64,000 nt of DNA from Lachnospiraceae bacterium. Its GTDB lineage: Bacteria; Bacillota; Clostridia; Lachnospirales; Lachnospiraceae. The DNA lies in contig JAFVCL010000009.1 in NCBI GenBank assembly GCA_017479285.1, forward strand, positions 1 to 64,000. Reading direction: 5' to 3'. Position 1 is the stretch's first letter. Every line of letters begins with the position of its first letter. The notes beneath the pieces are model-generated. The model saw only the letters and a list, made by a program, of their open reading frames with translations. It was not told where the DNA came from and did not search any database. Shown here piece after piece: positions 8,580 through 17,907 of the stretch. The position numbers were made by a program, and so were the translations under genes.

Positions 8580-8871
8580 GATACTCTCCCTTTTGGGACT
8601 GGCGCAGCGGGGCAGGAACCTTACAAGCGGAGAGGCACAGGTCCTCGATGCCATAAGGAGCGGCAAGGCATATCTGGTGATAGTTGCAGGAAATGCCTCG
8701 GATAATACGAAAAAGCTGTTTAAGGATAAATGCTCATATTACGAAGTACCTGTAAGAATATGGGGAGACAAGGAAGAACTCGGACATGCGGTCGGTAAGG
8801 ATATAAGAACCTCATTCGCGGTCTTAGAGCACGGATTTGCCGGGAAGCTTGTTACTTTGTTGGATGAATGA
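8563..8871 (+). CDS. L7Ae/L30e-family RNA-binding protein (YlxQ-like)
   Basis: A 102-residue protein of the L7Ae fold ([19 protein letters not shown], then [16 protein letters not shown]), which binds kink-turn RNA. It is encoded between ylxR and infB as in most Firmicutes. I use the ATG at 8563; a TTG at 8554, closer to the AAAGGAG site, would add three residues. Its cellular target is not known from sequence. Confidence 0.9.
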   Translation: MESRNKILSLLGLAQRGRNLTSGEAQVLDAIRSGKAYLVIVAGNASDNTKKLFKDKCSYYEVPVRIWGDKEELGHAVGKDIRTSFAVLEHGFAGKLVTLLDE

Positions 8872-8890
8872 TCGAAAGGATATTGTGAAT

Positions 8891-11866
8891 ATGGCGAAAA
8901 TGAGAGTACATGAACTTGCAAAGGAGCTTGGCGCAGAGAGTAAAGAGATACTTGCTATGGCTACAGACATGGGATTTGGAGTGACAAGTGTTTCCAGCGG
9001 ACTTGATGAAAGCCAGGTTGCCGAGATAAAGAATAAATACGGGAAAAAGGGCGCAGACAAAGAGGAAAAGCAGGAAGTAAGCTCAGAGGAAAAGCCCGCA
9101 AAGGAAGAAATGATAAAGAGAGAGGAAAAGCAGGCAAAAGAAGAGTCCGCAAAGACAGAGGTAAAGCCTGTTAAGGAAGAATCCGCAAAGACGGAGGAAA
9201 AGCCTGTAAAGGCAGGTACTCCCGGGGCAGAGCACGGAGCGTCCGCGAAGAATTCCACAGGCGGACAGGGCGGGCATAAGCCTGAGCAGAAGAACTCAAA
9301 TGCTCCTTTGGGCAAGCAGCCGGAGAAGAAAAAGAGGATAAGCATTGTTCTCAATGACAAGGCGGGTCGGTCCGGCGGAAACATGAGCGGAAACCGTCCG
9401 GGAGGGAATATGAACGGAAACCGCCAGGGCGGAGGAAACAGCTTTGCGAGACCGGGACAGATGGGCGGACGCATTAAGCCCCTTACACCTCCTTCACCGA
9501 CTCCCTCGGTACAGATGGTACCCGACAACAGAAATATGCCTAAAAAGCCTGCCCAGAAGCCTGCAGAGAATGTTAATACAAATACGAATACCGAGACTGC
9601 CCCAAAGAACACTAATGTAAACAGCACACCGGTTGTTAATACGAATGCTCCAACCGGCGGAAGCGTAAGAGAAGGAAACGGAAACGGCGGCGGAAACCGT
9701 CAGCCCTCACAGAAGGGCTTTGCGGGAGGCCAGTTCCAGAGCAGAGGAGGTGCAGCAAATGGCAAAGGTAAGGCAGAAGGTCAGAGGCCTGGCAGGCAGG
9801 GGCAAGAAGGGGCTCCAAGGGATAACCGCGGTGGCAATAGCGGTTCAGGCAGTGGCCGTGGCTTTAATAATAGTGGTAGAGATAGCAGGCCTAATGAAAG
9901 ACAGGGAGCTGGATTTGGAGAAGCTCGGAATCAGAAAAACTTCGGGGGTGGGTCGGCTCCTGCAGAAAATTCAGAAAAGAACAGGGGCGGAAGAAGAGAC
10001 AAAGGAAAAGACAGAGACAGAAAGAGAGATATAGCCTACGAGGAGGAGCCCGAGTTTAAGAAGGCAGGACGTTTTATCAAGCCCGAGAAGAAGCAGGAGG
10101 CTGTGGAGGAGGTTATCAAGGTTATAACCCTTCCCGATTCCATTACGATCAAGGATCTTGCGGAAAAGATGAAGCAGCGTCCGGCAGATATCGTAAAGAA
10201 GCTTTTCCTTGCAGGAAAGATGGTTACATTAAACGACGAGCTTTCCTTTGAGGACGCCGAGACCATTGCCATGGAGTATGACATACTCTGTGAGCATGAG
10301 GTAAAGGTTGATATAATCGAGGAACTCTTAAAGGAGGACGAGGAGGATGCGGATAAGCTTAAGGAGCGCCCGCCCGTTGTCTGCGTAATGGGACATGTAG
10401 ACCACGGTAAGACTTCACTTCTCGACGCGATAAGAAATACAAGGGTCACCGACCGCGAGGCGGGAGGTATTACCCAGGCGATCGGTGCGTATACCGTTGA
10501 TGTTCAGGGCAGGAAGATAACCTTCCTCGATACCCCCGGACATGAGGCGTTTACAGCGATGCGTATGCGTGGTGCAAATTCCACGGATATCGCTATCCTT
10601 GTAGTTGCCGCAGACGACGGTGTTATGCCCCAGACCGTTGAGGCTATAAATCACGCGAAGGCAGCAGGCGTGGAGATAATCGTCGCCGTAAACAAGATCG
10701 ATAAGCCCTCCGCAAATATCGACAGAGTTAAGCAGGAGCTCTCGGAGTATGAGCTTATAAGCGAGGACTGGGGCGGAAGCACCGTCTTTGCTCCCGTTTC
10801 CGCGAAGACCGGAGAGGGTATCGACAATCTTCTTGATATGATCCTTCTTACCGCGGATGTTCTTGAACTCAAGGCCATCCCCGACAGAACCGCGAGAGGT
10901 CTTGTTATCGAGGCAGAGCTTGACAAGGGACGCGGACCTGTTGCCACCGTACTTGTCCAGAAGGGTACTCTCCATGTGGGAGATTTCGTATCCGCCGGCG
11001 CTGCATACGGCAAGGTCCGTGCGATGATAGACGACAGCGGAAGAAGGGTTAAGGAGGCTACTCCTTCAACACCCGTGGAAATCCTCGGACTTTCGGATGT
11101 TCCCGAGGCAGGCGAGGTATTCCTTGCCCACGAGAACGATAAGACCGCGAGACAGTTTGCGGAGACCTATAAGGCAGAGAACAAGGCTAAGAAACTTGAG
11201 GAGATCAAGGGTCGCATGAGCCTTGAGGATCTCTTCTCCAAGATAAAGGAGGGCAACCTCAAGGAGCTTAACATCATCGTCAAGGCCGATGTTCAGGGAT
11301 CTGTTGAGGCTGTCAAGGAGTCCCTTACAAAACTGTCTAATGATGAAGTTGTTGTTAAATGTATCCACGGCGGCGTAGGTGCGATAAACGAGAGCGATGT
11401 TTCCCTCGCGAGCGCATCTAATGCGATCATCATCGGATTCAATGTGCGTCCCGATGCCACCGCAAAGGCTACCGCCGAGGAAGAAAATGTTGATTTAAGA
11501 CTCTATGATGTCATTTACAAGGCGATTGAGGATATCGAGCTTGCAATGAAGGGTCTTCTCGATCCCGTATTTGAGGAGAAGATCATCGGGCACGCCGAGA
11601 TCCGCCAGATATTCAAGGCATCCGCTATCGGAAACATTTCCGGTTCCTATGTGCTTGACGGAGAGATCCAGAGAGGCTGTAAGGTCCGCATTACCCGTGA
11701 GGGTGAGCAGATATACGAGGGCGAGCTTGCGTCCCTCAAGCGCTTCAAGGATGATGTCAAGGAGGTCAAGGCTGGCTTCGAGTGCGGTCTTGTATTCGAA
11801 GGCTTTGACAAGGTGCAGGAGCTTGACCAGGTAGAGGCTTACATCATGGTAGAGGTACCAAGGTAA
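8891..11866 (+). CDS. infB: Translation initiation factor IF-2
   Basis: A 991-residue GTPase that brings initiator tRNA to the 30S subunit and promotes subunit joining. Residues 3-50 form a first IF2_N domain. Lys/Glu-rich near-repeats follow (about 55-110), then a long Gly/Asn/Arg-rich disordered region (about 155-390) and a second IF2_N domain near 415-465. The G domain starts at about residue 501 (GHVDHGKTS, then DTPGHEAF and NKID), followed by domains II, III and IV. The linker makes it longer than many Firmicutes homologues. Start ATG at 8891 is preceded by GAAAGGAT and matches the family start [14 protein letters not shown]. It is separated from rbfA by one base. Confidence 0.97.
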   Translation: MAKMRVHELAKELGAESKEILAMATDMGFGVTSVSSGLDESQVAEIKNKYGKKGADKEEKQEVSSEEKPAKEEMIKREEKQAKEESAKTEVKPVKEESAKTEEKPVKAGTPGAEHGASAKNSTGGQGGHKPEQKNSNAPLGKQPEKKKRISIVLNDKAGRSGGNMSGNRPGGNMNGNRQGGGNSFARPGQMGGRIKPLTPPSPTPSVQMVPDNRNMPKKPAQKPAENVNTNTNTETAPKNTNVNSTPVVNTNAPTGGSVREGNGNGGGNRQPSQKGFAGGQFQSRGGAANGKGKAEGQRPGRQGQEGAPRDNRGGNSGSGSGRGFNNSGRDSRPNERQGAGFGEARNQKNFGGGSAPAENSEKNRGGRRDKGKDRDRKRDIAYEEEPEFKKAGRFIKPEKKQEAVEEVIKVITLPDSITIKDLAEKMKQRPADIVKKLFLAGKMVTLNDELSFEDAETIAMEYDILCEHEVKVDIIEELLKEDEEDADKLKERPPVVCVMGHVDHGKTSLLDAIRNTRVTDREAGGITQAIGAYTVDVQGRKITFLDTPGHEAFTAMRMRGANSTDIAILVVAADDGVMPQTVEAINHAKAAGVEIIVAVNKIDKPSANIDRVKQELSEYELISEDWGGSTVFAPVSAKTGEGIDNLLDMILLTADVLELKAIPDRTARGLVIEAELDKGRGPVATVLVQKGTLHVGDFVSAGAAYGKVRAMIDDSGRRVKEATPSTPVEILGLSDVPEAGEVFLAHENDKTARQFAETYKAENKAKKLEEIKGRMSLEDLFSKIKEGNLKELNIIVKADVQGSVEAVKESLTKLSNDEVVVKCIHGGVGAINESDVSLASASNAIIIGFNVRPDATAKATAEEENVDLRLYDVIYKAIEDIELAMKGLLDPVFEEKIIGHAEIRQIFKASAIGNISGSYVLDGEIQRGCKVRITREGEQIYEGELASLKRFKDDVKEVKAGFECGLVFEGFDKVQELDQVEAYIMVEVPR

Positions 11867-11867
11867 T

Positions 11868-12263
11868 ATGCGTAAAAACAGTATTAAAAATACCCGTGTT
11901 AACGGGGAGGTCCAGAAGGAACTCTCCGTTATCATAAGGGATGAAATTAAGGATCCGCGCATCAGCCCGTGGACAAGCGTTGTGGATGTCCAGGTTGCGC
12001 CGGATCTTAAGACCTGCAAGGTGTGGATCTCGGTACTCGGAAGCGAGGAGGACAGAGATAATACCGGGAAGGGGCTTAAGAGCGCGGCACCTTACATACG
12101 CCGTGAGCTTGCCCACAGACTTAATCTTCGCAATACTCCGGAGATTACCTTCGTTATGGATCAGTCTATCGAATACGGTGTCAATATGACACACAAGATC
12201 GACGAGGTAATTGCCCACGACGAGAACGCCGCCAGGGATAGGGGGGATGTTGATGATATTTGA
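11868..12263 (+). CDS. rbfA: Ribosome-binding factor A
   Basis: A 131-residue 30S assembly factor acting on the 5' helix of 16S rRNA. The KH-type fold shows KNTRVNGEVQKELSVIIRDE, DPRISPWTSVVDVQVAPDLK, and RRELAHRLNLRNTPEITFVMD. The start lies one base after the infB stop. The 3' end overlaps the nrnA start by 11 bases. A ylxP gene, often found between infB and rbfA in Bacillus, is absent. Confidence 0.95.
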   Translation: MRKNSIKNTRVNGEVQKELSVIIRDEIKDPRISPWTSVVDVQVAPDLKTCKVWISVLGSEEDRDNTGKGLKSAAPYIRRELAHRLNLRNTPEITFVMDQSIEYGVNMTHKIDEVIAHDENAARDRGDVDDI

Positions 12264-13209
12264 TATTTTAAAAGAGTGCGAGGGGGCTGAAAGAATCGGT
12301 ATAAGCGGTCATATCCGTCCCGATGGGGATGCGATAAGCTCCTGCCTTGCCCTTCGCAGATATTTGATGGTCAATATGCCCGGGGTAAGGGTCGATGTAA
12401 ATCTGGAGTATCCGCCCTCGATATTCAGTGATCTTTGGGGCTATGAGGATATCATACAGGGCTTTCCGGATGTAGAAGAGCCATACGATGTCTACTTTGC
12501 GCTGGACTGCAATTACGACAGGCTCGGAGACGCACAGAAGTATTTCGACAAGGCTAAAAAGACTATCAATATCGACCACCATGTAAGCAATAAGGGCTGC
12601 TGCGCAGATGTAAATGTCATAGAGCCTGAGATCAGCGCTACCGCGGAACTTCTCTGCAAACACATGGACAAGGATAAGCTTGATAAGGAAATCGCCATGG
12701 CTCTCTACGCCGGAATGGTTACGGATACCGGAGTTTTCCAGTATTCCTGCACCTCGCCGGATACCATGAGAAGAGCGGCGGATCTTCTGGAGTACGGATT
12801 TGATTTTTCAAAGCTTATAAAGAGGGTGTTCTTTGAGAAGACATATCTCCAGTCCCAGATAATGGGGCGCTGTCTTATGGAGAGCGTTAGGTTTATGGAC
12901 GAGCGCTGTATCGTAAGCGTTATCGATACAAAAACCGCAGATTTCTATGGCGTAAAGCCCAAGGATTATGAGGGCATTGTAAGCCAGCTTAACAACATCC
13001 GAGGAATTGATGTTGCCATCTTCATGTACCAGGTTGCTCCCCAGGAATTTAAGGTTTCCCTGCGCTCCTCGGAGAAGGTCAATGTCGCAAAGATTGCCAT
13101 GCAGTTTGGCGGCGGGGGACACGACAGAGCGGCGGGCTGCAACATGAAAGGAACCTTCCATGACTGTGTCAATAATCTGAGCGATAAGATTGCTGAGCAG
13201 CTGGGCTAA
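12253..13209 (+). CDS. nrnA: DHH/DHHA1 phosphoesterase, NrnA-like
   Basis: A 318-residue enzyme that degrades nano-RNA (two- to five-base oligoribonucleotides) and often removes the 3' phosphate of pAp. The DHH domain shows GHIRPDGDAISS (metal ligands), FALDCNYDRLGD, NIDHHVSN and VTDTGVFQYS. The DHHA1 domain ends with GGGGHDRAAGCNMKG. The ATG at 12253 has a G-rich ribosome site six bases upstream; another ATG lies two codons earlier. Placement in the rimP operon is common in Clostridia and ties it to RNA turnover. Confidence 0.93.
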   Translation: MIFDILKECEGAERIGISGHIRPDGDAISSCLALRRYLMVNMPGVRVDVNLEYPPSIFSDLWGYEDIIQGFPDVEEPYDVYFALDCNYDRLGDAQKYFDKAKKTINIDHHVSNKGCCADVNVIEPEISATAELLCKHMDKDKLDKEIAMALYAGMVTDTGVFQYSCTSPDTMRRAADLLEYGFDFSKLIKRVFFEKTYLQSQIMGRCLMESVRFMDERCIVSVIDTKTADFYGVKPKDYEGIVSQLNNIRGIDVAIFMYQVAPQEFKVSLRSSEKVNVAKIAMQFGGGGHDRAAGCNMKGTFHDCVNNLSDKIAEQLG

Positions 13210-13211
13210 GT

Positions 13212-14114
13212 ATGGAAATCATAGCAGATACATCTGAATTTTATATAGAGCGGGAAACCGCGGTTGCAATCGGGAAATTTGACGGTGTTCACTTGGGACA
13301 CAGGCGTCTTCTTGATGAGATTTTAAAGGCAAAGGAGAAGGGACTTGCTTCCTGTGTATTTACCTTTGATCCCCCTCCATCGGCGCTTTTCGGAGGGGAT
13401 ACTCATGTGCTCTCTACGAATGCGGACAAGCACAGGATCTTCGAAAGAATGGGAGTGGATATCCTTGTAGAGTTTCCGATGAATACTGAAACTGCGGCGA
13501 CAGCGCCGAATGCGTTTATAGTCGATTACCTTGTTGGGCAGTTAAACACCCGGCTCATTGTTGCGGGAACGGATATTTCCTTTGGACGAAGGGGAGAAGG
13601 CAACGCTTCACTTCTAAAGGCATTGTCGAAGGATTACGGATATGATTTCAAACTTATAGAGAAGGTAAGGAGCGCTGATGGGGAAATCATTTCATCTTCC
13701 CTCATCCGTGAGTGTATTGCCGGAGGCGAGATGGAGCGGGCGGGAGCGCTTTTGGGAGAGCCCTACTCCATTACGGGCAAGATAGTAAGAGGCAATCATA
13801 TCGGACACACCCTGGGATTTCCGACGATAAACATTTATCCCGAAGAGAACAAGCTTCTTCCGCCTTATGGTGTGTATGCCGGGCAGACTTTTGTTTCCGG
13901 GAAAATGTACCGCTCCATAAGCAATGTGGGGTGTAAGCCTACTGTGGGCGGGGAGGTCAGCCCGAGCGTAGAGACTTATCTCTATGATTTTGACGGAGAT
14001 TTGTACGGCGAAGAGGCAACTGTGGAGCTTGAGCATTTCAGACGCCCGGAGCAGAAATTTGATAGCCTTGAGGCTCTTAAAATACAGCTTAAAAGGGATA
14101 TAGAGAGATACTAA
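13212..14114 (+). CDS. ribF: Bifunctional riboflavin kinase / FAD synthetase
   Basis: A 300-residue enzyme making FMN and then FAD from riboflavin and ATP. The N-terminal nucleotidyltransferase domain shows IGKFDGVHLGHRRLL and the ISSSLIRE motif. The C-terminal flavokinase domain shows GNHIGHTLGFPTINIY, PYGVYAG and VGCKPTVGG. It starts two bases after the nrnA stop, so the two are cotranscribed. In many Firmicutes truB precedes ribF; here ribF comes first and is followed by a terminator-like hairpin. Confidence 0.95.
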   Translation: MEIIADTSEFYIERETAVAIGKFDGVHLGHRRLLDEILKAKEKGLASCVFTFDPPPSALFGGDTHVLSTNADKHRIFERMGVDILVEFPMNTETAATAPNAFIVDYLVGQLNTRLIVAGTDISFGRRGEGNASLLKALSKDYGYDFKLIEKVRSADGEIISSSLIRECIAGGEMERAGALLGEPYSITGKIVRGNHIGHTLGFPTINIYPEENKLLPPYGVYAGQTFVSGKMYRSISNVGCKPTVGGEVSPSVETYLYDFDGDLYGEEATVELEHFRRPEQKFDSLEALKIQLKRDIERY

Positions 14115-14143
14115 AGTTTAAATATAAAGCAATATATGAAAAA

Positions 14144-14184
14144 GCAGGCTGTAAGCATGAGGCTACAGTCTGCCTGGTTTTTTT
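14144..14184 (+). terminator. Terminator-like hairpin between ribF and truB
   Basis: A 10-bp stem (14144-14153 with 14164-14173, one G-T pair) has a 10-base loop. It is followed by CTGG and seven T (14178-14184). The truB start codon comes two bases later, so the structure may end the ribF transcript, attenuate truB, or mask its start. Confidence 0.75.
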
Positions 14185-14186
14185 AT

Positions 14187-15170
14187 ATGTCAAATAATTA
14201 CAACGGAATTGTAAATGTATATAAAGAAAAGGGCTTTACTTCCTTTGATGTGGTTGCGAAGCTGCGGGGGATTTTCGGGCAGAAAAAGATAGGCCATACG
14301 GGAACCCTCGACCCCGAGGCGGTTGGTGTGCTGCCGATATGTCTCGGGAACGGGACAAAGGTAGTGGAGCTTTTAATGGATCACGACAAGGAGTATGTCG
14401 CCGAACTGCTTTTGGGAATAAAGACGGATACCCAGGATATAACGGGAGAGATCATAAAGGATTATCCGAAGCTCGATTTGCTTACAGAGGCCAAAGTACG
14501 GGACGCGATCATGTCCTTTGTCGGCGAGCAGGAGCAGGTTCCGCCAATGTACTCGGCTCTTAAGGTAAACGGTCAGAAGCTTTGCGACCTTGCAAGAAAG
14601 GGTATAGAGGTAGAGCGAAAGGCAAGAAAGATACAGATATATGAGATTGCGATAGAAAGAATAGGTGAAACGGAAAGCCCTGTAAGCGGCGTTTCAATGA
14701 AATTACCGCTGATAAAGATGAGAGTCCACTGCTCAAAGGGGACATATATCCGGACATTATGTAATGATATAGGGGAGAAGCTTGGGGTTGGAGGAACGAT
14801 GTATTCGCTGGAAAGAACGAGGGTAGGAATCTTCGGAAAGGAAGATGCGCTTACATTATCTGAAATTCAAAGCTTAAAGGATGAGGGGAGGCTTGAACAG
14901 ATCGTTAGACCCGTTGACGGGCTTTTTCCGGAATATCCCAAGGTTAAGGTAACGGATGAGGCGATAAGCAGACTTGAAAACGGAAACATACTCTTGGAGA
15001 AGGAGCTTATTCCTTTCGAAAATTATGTAAACCCCAACAACGCTGCCAGCCCTCAAAACGCAGTTAATTTGCAATTCTGCGTCAGAGTATACCGCCCCGA
15101 TTGTTCATTTGCAGGGATATACAGAAAAGAGGATGGCGACCGGTATAAGCCGGAGAAGATGTTTCTGTAG
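14187..15170 (+). CDS. truB: tRNA pseudouridine-55 synthase
   Basis: A 327-residue enzyme that converts U55 of the T loop of tRNAs to pseudouridine. It shows GIVNVYKEKGFTSFDVV and KKIGHTGTLDPEAVGVLPIC, where the Asp in GTLDP is catalytic. YSALKVNGQKLCDLARKG and CSKGTYIRTLCNDIGEKLG follow, then a PUA-type C-terminal region. The ATG at 14187 fits the family start (MSNNYNGIVNV). It has no Shine-Dalgarno site, only the U-run of a hairpin directly before it. Two earlier in-frame ATG (14136 and 14157) lie before and inside the hairpin and also lack a good site. Confidence 0.93.
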   Translation: MSNNYNGIVNVYKEKGFTSFDVVAKLRGIFGQKKIGHTGTLDPEAVGVLPICLGNGTKVVELLMDHDKEYVAELLLGIKTDTQDITGEIIKDYPKLDLLTEAKVRDAIMSFVGEQEQVPPMYSALKVNGQKLCDLARKGIEVERKARKIQIYEIAIERIGETESPVSGVSMKLPLIKMRVHCSKGTYIRTLCNDIGEKLGVGGTMYSLERTRVGIFGKEDALTLSEIQSLKDEGRLEQIVRPVDGLFPEYPKVKVTDEAISRLENGNILLEKELIPFENYVNPNNAASPQNAVNLQFCVRVYRPDCSFAGIYRKEDGDRYKPEKMFL

Positions 15171-15258
15171 AAGCATAGCGAAAGCATTAGTATATCGCGG
15201 CGGATAAAAGGCAAAAAGATATATTTTCAGGTATAGTATTTTATTTAGGATCGGTGTT

Positions 15259-16044
15259 ATGAAAGCAGTTTTTTTTGATATAGACGGAACGCTCTGGGAT
15301 TCAAAGCTGAGAATCCCGGAAAGCACAATAAGAGCCATAAGACAGCTTCGGAAGAACGGACATTTAGCCTTCCTAAACAGCGGAAGGTCGAGGAGCAATA
15401 TTCTTGATGAGACCCTGCTCGGTATAGGATTTGACGGCATTGTGGCAGCCTGCGGAAACTATGTTGAGCTGGAGGGAGAGGTTATTTATGACCATTGCCT
15501 TACGGATGAGCAGGTAAGGGCGATAATCGATATCGCCGATAAGTGCGCTATGCCCATCGTTTTGGAGGGACCGGACTATCATTACATCTCGCCGGTGGGC
15601 TTTGAGAAGGATCCTTATGTGGATTATCTTTTTAACCGTCTCGGAGACCGGGCGAAGCTTACCGGGGAGTACGACGGAACCGAGAAGGTAAACAAGTTCT
15701 CCGCGGATGTCTATCCCGAGACGGATTTTGAGAGCATAAAGAAGGTCATTTATCCCTTTGTGGATCCGATAGAGCATGACGGGGTTATCTATGAATTTGT
15801 TCCAAAGGGGTCTTCAAAGTGGAACGGTATCGCGCTCGTATGCGAGAGGCTCGGAATAAAAAGGGAGGACACCTTCGCCATAGGCGACAGTAATAACGAT
15901 GTTGATATGCTTAAGCACGCGGGACACGGAATCTGTATGGGCGGCGGAAGCGAAAGGGCGCAGAGCGTAAGCGAGTATGTAACGGACAGACTCGAAAACG
16001 ACGGAGTGGAGAAGGCGCTTAAGCACTACGGGCTTATCGGATAA
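15259..16044 (+). CDS. HAD-superfamily (Cof-type) phosphatase
   Basis: A 261-residue hydrolase. Motif I is FDIDGT (Asp 7 and Asp 9), motif II is in FLNSGRSRSNI, and the metal-binding motif GDSNNDVDML lies near residue 209, preceded by the Lys of SSKWNGIAL. It resembles the HAD protein at 3078-3869 in size and cap type; the two may be paralogues. The substrate is unknown. AGGATCGG lies just upstream of the ATG. The following 200 bases hold the promoter and leader of the next gene. Confidence 0.9.
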   Translation: MKAVFFDIDGTLWDSKLRIPESTIRAIRQLRKNGHLAFLNSGRSRSNILDETLLGIGFDGIVAACGNYVELEGEVIYDHCLTDEQVRAIIDIADKCAMPIVLEGPDYHYISPVGFEKDPYVDYLFNRLGDRAKLTGEYDGTEKVNKFSADVYPETDFESIKKVIYPFVDPIEHDGVIYEFVPKGSSKWNGIALVCERLGIKREDTFAIGDSNNDVDMLKHAGHGICMGGGSERAQSVSEYVTDRLENDGVEKALKHYGLIG

Positions 16045-16135
16045 AAGCCATTGTTTGAAACATCCAATGAAAGTATGTTGTTGAAACACTTCAAATATTT
16101 GTCTGAAATTAATTAAAACTTGTAAATTTTATCAA

Positions 16136-16165
16136 TTGCAACATTGCGTGTATTTTTATTACAAT
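16136..16165 (+). promoter_or_regulatory. Promoter of the Na/Pi cotransporter gene
   Basis: TTGCAA (16136-16141), an 18-base spacer and TACAAT (16160-16165). The region upstream is very AT-rich. Confidence 0.62.
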
Positions 16166-16198
16166 AAGAGAGTACGGGTAGAAACAGGAAAAAGGTTG

Positions 16199-16218
16199 AT
16201 CCGACAGGAAGGTCGGAT
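16199..16218 (+). promoter_or_regulatory. Hairpin in the leader of the Na/Pi cotransporter
   Basis: ATCCGAC (16199-16205) and GTCGGAT (16212-16218) form a 7-bp stem with a six-base loop, about 28 bases before the start codon and ahead of the AAAAGGAAG ribosome site. It may stabilise the message; no U-run follows. Confidence 0.4.
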
Positions 16219-16246
16219 ATGGTAAAAACCGGAAAAGGAAGTCAAT

Positions 16247-17902
16247 ATGGGAATCGGAACTCTCTTATCTATGGCAGGCGGACTCGGGCTCTTTTTGTTC
16301 GGAATGAAGCTTATGAGCCAGGCAATCGAAAAAGCCGCCGGCGCAAAACTCAGGCATATTCTTGAGATATTCACAACAAACAGATTTACGGGAATGTTTG
16401 TCGGTATTTTCTTTACCGCCGCCATCCAGTCTTCATCGGCGTGTACGGCAATGGTTGTCAGCTTTGTAAATGCCGGTCTTATGAATCTTTACCAGGCTGC
16501 GGGAGTTATATTCGGTGCAAACATCGGTACAACGATTACATCCCAGCTTGTTTCGTTTAATTTTTCAGCAGTAGCCCCTCTTATTCTTCTTGTGGGCGTT
16601 CTCATTGTAATGTTTGCAAAAAAAGAACAGGTCAAGCAGGTCGGAGAGATAATTGTCGGCTTCGGTATACTTTTTGTCGGACTTGAGACCATGAAAAACG
16701 CCATGAGCGTGCTTAAGGACAATGAGTTCGTCGTTGACACCATAAGCTCTCTGAAAAATCCCTTTGTCGCTACGCTTATCGGAACCGCCCTTACCGCTAT
16801 AATCCAGAGCTCTTCCGTTACGGTAAGCATTGCCCTTCTTATGGCGCAACAGGGACTTCTTACAAGATTTGATATTATTCTTTACATAATCCTCGGATGT
16901 AATATCGGAGCAACCGCAACTGCGCTCCTTGCTTCCCTCTCGGGTAAGAAGGATGCAAAGCGCGCGGCGCTTATACATTTCTGGTTCAATGTGATAGGTA
17001 CGATCCTTATCTATATCATACTTGCATTTGCAAAGGATCCGATAGTAAACGGTCTTATGTATATCTCCTCAAACAACAACGGAAGATTTGTTGCAAACGC
17101 CCATACCATTATCAAGGTAGTACAGGTTATCGTCCTGTTCCCCTTCATGAAGCCCATCGTAAAGCTTTCATGCCTCTGCGTGCGCGGCGAGGACAAGAAG
17201 GTCGGCTACCGTGCGGAGGGTCAGCTTAAGTACATCGGCGAAAAGGTTGTCTTTAACCCGGCTACAGCCGTTGTCGAGGTTATCAAGGAACTTGACCGTA
17301 TGGCCTCTCTGGCGAGCGAGAATTTAAACCGCGCTATGAACGCGCTTATTACCCTTGACCAGGATGATATCGACGAGGTATACAGGGTTGAAAAAAACAT
17401 TGATTATCTTAACCATGCGATAACCAATTATCTTGTAAAGATAAACCAGACAACCCTTCCTATTGAAGACCTTAAGCAGATAGGCGCTCTTTTCCATGTG
17501 GCTAACGATATCGAGAGGATAGGCGACCACGCCGAGAATGTTGCGGATGCGGCTGTTATGCGTAAGGAAAACGGAGCGGTGATCTCAAAGCAGGCCCAGA
17601 AAGAGCTGGGTGAGATGCTGGATATGGTAAATACGAATATCCAGTATGCGATAGATATGTTCTCGAAGGGCGATGAGACCCATATGAAGGATATAATCGA
17701 TCTTGAGGAAAAAATCGACGCAAAAGAAAAAGAACTCCAGCAAAACCATATCGACCGCCTTACAAGGGGTGAATGTACTCCCGAAGCCGGAATGATATTC
17801 TCGGATATCGTATCCGGTCTTGAGAGAGTGGGAGACCATGCAAACAATATAGCATTTGCAATTGTCGAAAATAATCGTAAGATTGAGGCTGAAGAGGAGT
17901 AA
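16247..17902 (+). CDS. Na+/phosphate cotransporter with C-terminal PhoU-like domain
   Basis: A 551-residue inner-membrane protein. Two inverted NptA-type transport repeats each carry the QSSS signature: IQSSSACTAMV near residue 59 and IQSSSVTVSIALL near residue 186. About eight membrane helices span residues 1-310. Residues 330-551 are a soluble PhoU-like helical domain with two repeats (DIERIGDHAENVADA and GLERVGDHANNIAFA), each with the metal-binding E/DxxRxGDH pattern. The family imports phosphate with sodium, and the PhoU part likely regulates it. The gene has its own promoter. Its terminator lies inside the 3' end of the opposing LytTR gene. Confidence 0.92.
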   Translation: MGIGTLLSMAGGLGLFLFGMKLMSQAIEKAAGAKLRHILEIFTTNRFTGMFVGIFFTAAIQSSSACTAMVVSFVNAGLMNLYQAAGVIFGANIGTTITSQLVSFNFSAVAPLILLVGVLIVMFAKKEQVKQVGEIIVGFGILFVGLETMKNAMSVLKDNEFVVDTISSLKNPFVATLIGTALTAIIQSSSVTVSIALLMAQQGLLTRFDIILYIILGCNIGATATALLASLSGKKDAKRAALIHFWFNVIGTILIYIILAFAKDPIVNGLMYISSNNNGRFVANAHTIIKVVQVIVLFPFMKPIVKLSCLCVRGEDKKVGYRAEGQLKYIGEKVVFNPATAVVEVIKELDRMASLASENLNRAMNALITLDQDDIDEVYRVEKNIDYLNHAITNYLVKINQTTLPIEDLKQIGALFHVANDIERIGDHAENVADAAVMRKENGAVISKQAQKELGEMLDMVNTNIQYAIDMFSKGDETHMKDIIDLEEKIDAKEKELQQNHIDRLTRGECTPEAGMIFSDIVSGLERVGDHANNIAFAIVENNRKIEAEEE

Positions 17903-17907
17903 TAGTA

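Noticed and set aside
8824..9627. 267-codon Phe/Pro-rich frame opposite the infB linker
   Set aside because: It is the reverse of the Lys/Glu and Gly/Arg repeats of IF-2 and has no family resemblance of its own.
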